Positions 61,817 through 64,000 of a stretch of DNA of 64,000 bases are shown piece by piece. This stretch comes from Thioclava pacifica DSM 10166 (lineage in GTDB: Bacteria; Pseudomonadota; Alphaproteobacteria; Rhodobacterales; Rhodobacteraceae): the NCBI RefSeq assembly GCF_000714535.1, contig NZ_AUND01000023.1:62001-126000 (forward strand), in the 5' to 3' direction. Both the position numbers and the translations under genes were made by a program. Position 1 is the first letter of the stretch, and every line of letters starts with the position of its first letter. The notes under the pieces were generated by a model that saw nothing but the letters and a program-made list of their open reading frames with translations, was not told where the DNA came from and searched no databases.

Positions 61817-64000
61817 ATGTCTGAGCCGGGCTGGTTCGCGGAAGGAAGCCGCGTGGCGGTTCTGACGGCCGAGCCGATCGGGCGTCCGCTGGATTACCGC
61901 GCCCCCGAGGGCGGCTGTCGCGAGGGTGCCTTCGTCGAGGTGCCGCTGGGGCCGCGCAAGGTGTTGGGCGTGGTCTGGGGGCCGGGTGAAGGCGGGTTCG
62001 ACGCGGCCAAGCTGCGCTCGGTCACGCGGGTCTTCGACGTGGCACCGATGCGGGCTGAATTGCGTGAGTTTCTGGTGCGGATGGCGGATTACACGATGAC
62101 GCCCTTGCCGCAGGTCTTGCGGCTGGCGACCCGCGCGCCGGGCTTGGGCGATCCGCCGGGGATGCGCAAGATCTACCGGCTCGGGGATCAGGAGCCGTCG
62201 CGGATGACCGATGCGCGGGTGCGGGTTCTGGACGTGCTGCACGAACATGGCGGGGCGGGGTTCCACCTGGGCGAGTTGGCGCATCTGGCCGGGGTGACGA
62301 CGCAGGTGGTGAAGGGGCTGGTGAAGACCGGCGCGCTGATCGAGGCCGAAGTTCCGCGCGATCTGCCCTTCCCGCTGCTCGATCCGGATCTGCCGGGCAA
62401 GAAGTTGTCGAAGGCGCAGGCCTCTGCGGCGGAGGCTTTGCGCGCGGGCTGCGGGCGGTATTCGACGACACTCCTGAAAGGGGTGACGGGCTCGGGCAAG
62501 ACCGAGGTTTATCTGGAAGCAGTGGCGGAATGTCTGCGCAAGGGCCGTCAGGCCTTGGTGCTTTTGCCCGAGATCGCGCTGAGTTCGGAATTCCTTTCGC
62601 GGGTCGAGGCGAGGTTCGGCGCGTTGCCCGGCGAGTGGCATTCCGGGGTGACGCAATCTGAGCGGCGACGGTTGTGGAAGGCCTGCGGGGCGGGCGAGGT
62701 GCAGCTGGTCGTAGGTGCGCGTTCGGCGCTGTTCCTGCCTTTCCGCGATCTGGGGCTGATCGTGGTCGATGAGGAGCATGACAGTTCTTACAAGCAGGAA
62801 GAGGGGGTTCTCTATAATGCCCGCGACATGGCTGTGCTGCGCGCCTCGGGCTGTTCGGCGCAGGTGGTGCTGGCCTCGGCCACGCCAAGCCTCGAGACCT
62901 GGGCCAATGCGGAGGCCGGGAAATACAAGCGCCTCGATCTCGGCGCGCGGTTCGGCACGGCGGAGCTGCCCGAGATGGCCGCGATCGACATGCGCGACGA
63001 GGCGATCGAGAGCGCGCATTGGATCGGGCCGAGCCTCGTGAAAGAGGTGGTGTCGCGGATCGCGCTTGGCCAGCAGGCGATGCTGTTTCTCAACCGCCGC
63101 GGCTATGCGCCGGTCACGATCTGCCGCGCCTGCGGGCATCAGATCGGCTGCGATCATTGCGATGCGCGGATGGTGGAGCATCGGTTCCTCAAGCGGCTCG
63201 TCTGCCATCAATGCGGCGAGACGAAACCGATCCCGACCAAATGCCCGAGCTGTGAGGTGGAGGGCAAACTTGCGCCGGTCGGGCCGGGGGTGGAGCGGTT
63301 GGCCGAAGAGGTCGCGGAGCGCTTTCCCGATGCGCGGGTTGCGGTGCTGTCCTCGGATCTCTTCGGCTCGGCCCGTGCGCTGAAGGAGAAGATCGCCGAG
63401 ATCGCGGAAGGGGAGGCCGATATCATCATCGGCACGCAGATCGTGGCGAAAGGGCACAACTTTCCGCGCCTGACGCTGGTTGGGGTGATTGATGCTGATC
63501 TCGGGCTGCAAGGCTCGGACCTGCGCGCGGCGGAAAAGACCTTCCAGCTGATGCGGCAGGTGGCGGGGCGTGCGGGGCGGGCCGAGGAGAAGGGCGTGGC
63601 GCTGTTGCAGACCTATCAGCCCGAGCACCCGGTGATCCGCGCGATCCTCGGTGGTGACGAGGAAGCCTTTTGGGCGCAGGAGGCCACCGCGCGGCAGGCG
63701 CAGGGCGTGCCGCCTTACGGCCGGATGGCGGGGATCATCCTGTCGGGGCCGGATCTGCAGCCGCTCTTCGAGATCGGCAATCATCTTGCGCGCAACGACG
63801 CCGCGTTGCGCCGGATCGGGGCGCAGGTCTTCGGGCCCGCGCCCGCCCCGATCGCGCGCGTGCGCGGGCGGCATCGGGTGCGAATGTTGGTGAAGGCCGA
63901 AAAGGGCGCGCCGCTGCAGGCGGCACTCAAGGGCTGGTTGAAAGGGCTGAAACTGCCGCCCAATGCGCGGCTCGCCGTGGATATCGACCCGCAGAGTTTC
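61817..64000 (+). CDS. priA: primosomal protein N' (replication restart helicase PriA), runs to window edge
   Basis: PriA reloads the replisome at stalled forks. 728 codons are visible, and family length suggests the stop is at or just past the edge. The N-terminal DNA-binding domain has VEVPLGPRKVLGVVWG near 40. Walker A GVTGSGKTEVYLEA is near 220 and the DEEH box (VVDEEHDSSYKQEEG) near 315. Eight zinc-binding cysteines lie at about 435-478 (CRACGHQIGCDHCDA, CHQCGE, CPSCE). GTQIVAKGHNFPRLTLVGV near 537 is motif V. It follows a repeat arm. Confidence 0.95.
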   Translation, partial: MSEPGWFAEGSRVAVLTAEPIGRPLDYRAPEGGCREGAFVEVPLGPRKVLGVVWGPGEGGFDAAKLRSVTRVFDVAPMRAELREFLVRMADYTMTPLPQVLRLATRAPGLGDPPGMRKIYRLGDQEPSRMTDARVRVLDVLHEHGGAGFHLGELAHLAGVTTQVVKGLVKTGALIEAEVPRDLPFPLLDPDLPGKKLSKAQASAAEALRAGCGRYSTTLLKGVTGSGKTEVYLEAVAECLRKGRQALVLLPEIALSSEFLSRVEARFGALPGEWHSGVTQSERRRLWKACGAGEVQLVVGARSALFLPFRDLGLIVVDEEHDSSYKQEEGVLYNARDMAVLRASGCSAQVVLASATPSLETWANAEAGKYKRLDLGARFGTAELPEMAAIDMRDEAIESAHWIGPSLVKEVVSRIALGQQAMLFLNRRGYAPVTICRACGHQIGCDHCDARMVEHRFLKRLVCHQCGETKPIPTKCPSCEVEGKLAPVGPGVERLAEEVAERFPDARVAVLSSDLFGSARALKEKIAEIAEGEADIIIGTQIVAKGHNFPRLTLVGVIDADLGLQGSDLRAAEKTFQLMRQVAGRAGRAEEKGVALLQTYQPEHPVIRAILGGDEEAFWAQEATARQAQGVPPYGRMAGIILSGPDLQPLFEIGNHLARNDAALRRIGAQVFGPAPAPIARVRGRHRVRMLVKAEKGAPLQAALKGWLKGLKLPPNARLAVDIDPQSF

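Noticed and set aside
61691-63874. 727-codon open frame opposite priA, and similar long frames opposite pckA, cydA/cydB and ecm
   Set aside because: All are antisense shadows caused by GC-rich third positions; each overlaps a gene with clear catalytic motifs.

Overview
This is a GC-rich, densely packed chromosomal window from an alphaproteobacterium, most likely a member of the Rhodobacterales (Rhodobacter/Roseobacter group). Four things point there: crotonyl-CoA carboxylase/reductase near ethylmalonyl-CoA mutase; the pckA-chvI-chvG-hprK-(rapZ)-EIIA-HPr block; a CDP-choline phosphatidylcholine synthase; and small families largely confined to this group (a TIGR02186-like protein beside a TauE/SafE permease, a DUF6473-like protein). 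The genus cannot be fixed from sequence alone. I saw no rRNA, tRNA, CRISPR array, insertion sequence, phage gene or toxin-antitoxin pair. It reads as core genome rather than a mobile island.

Layout. 0-10.7 kb: housekeeping genes (HAD hydrolase, rsmD, a ferredoxin-reductase-like flavoprotein, peroxiredoxin, pterin dehydratase, MscS, a FemAB-like/GDPD/RidA trio, RNase R, a phospholipase D-like enzyme). 10.8-18.1 kb: pckA facing away from an operon that joins the ChvI/ChvG envelope-stress two-component system to HPr kinase, RapZ, an EIIA, HPr and an acyltransferase. 18.3-21.9 kb: beta-oxidation and electron-transfer genes (hydroxyacyl-CoA dehydrogenase, EtfAB) around an uncharacterised protein. 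22.1-28.6 kb: cytochrome bd oxidase (cydABX) behind its assembly exporter cydDC, with an FNR-type site between the two halves. 28.7-34.3 kb: a glycine-zipper lipoprotein, an ArnT-like transferase, and an HtrA protease divergent from a two-component system. 34.4-39.2 kb: ethylmalonyl-CoA pathway genes ccr and ecm. 39.4-43.4 kb: RecD-like helicase, SDR, TIGR02186/TauE pair. 43.5-49 kb: a BMP-type nucleoside ABC importer with purine nucleoside phosphorylase. 49.1-52.3 kb: rimI-tsaB-nfu, a universal stress protein and an aminotransferase. 52.4-56.2 kb: a small surface-glycan locus. 56.2-64 kb: truA, a DMT exporter, a secreted protein, pcs, xerC-DUF484, a transaldolase-like aldolase and priA (its end lies at the window edge).

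How the parts relate. Several blocks handle carbon and redox flow: PEPCK with the regulatory PTS, the ethylmalonyl-CoA pathway, beta-oxidation/ETF and the low-oxygen oxidase. Others maintain the envelope: ChvGI, HtrA with its two-component system, MscS, Pcs, the PLD-like enzyme, the acyltransferases and the glycan locus.

The least explained signals are non-coding. A dispersed intergenic repeat has the core GGGATATTT-N4-CA-N4-GAA and occurs four times: twice as long inverted pairs after genes and twice as a single arm just before a start codon. Tandem direct repeats lie in the pckA-chvI gap. Half-sites resembling RamB-type operators precede ccr and ecm. A leader with several hairpins precedes the nucleoside importer. 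No obviously new multi-gene system is present.
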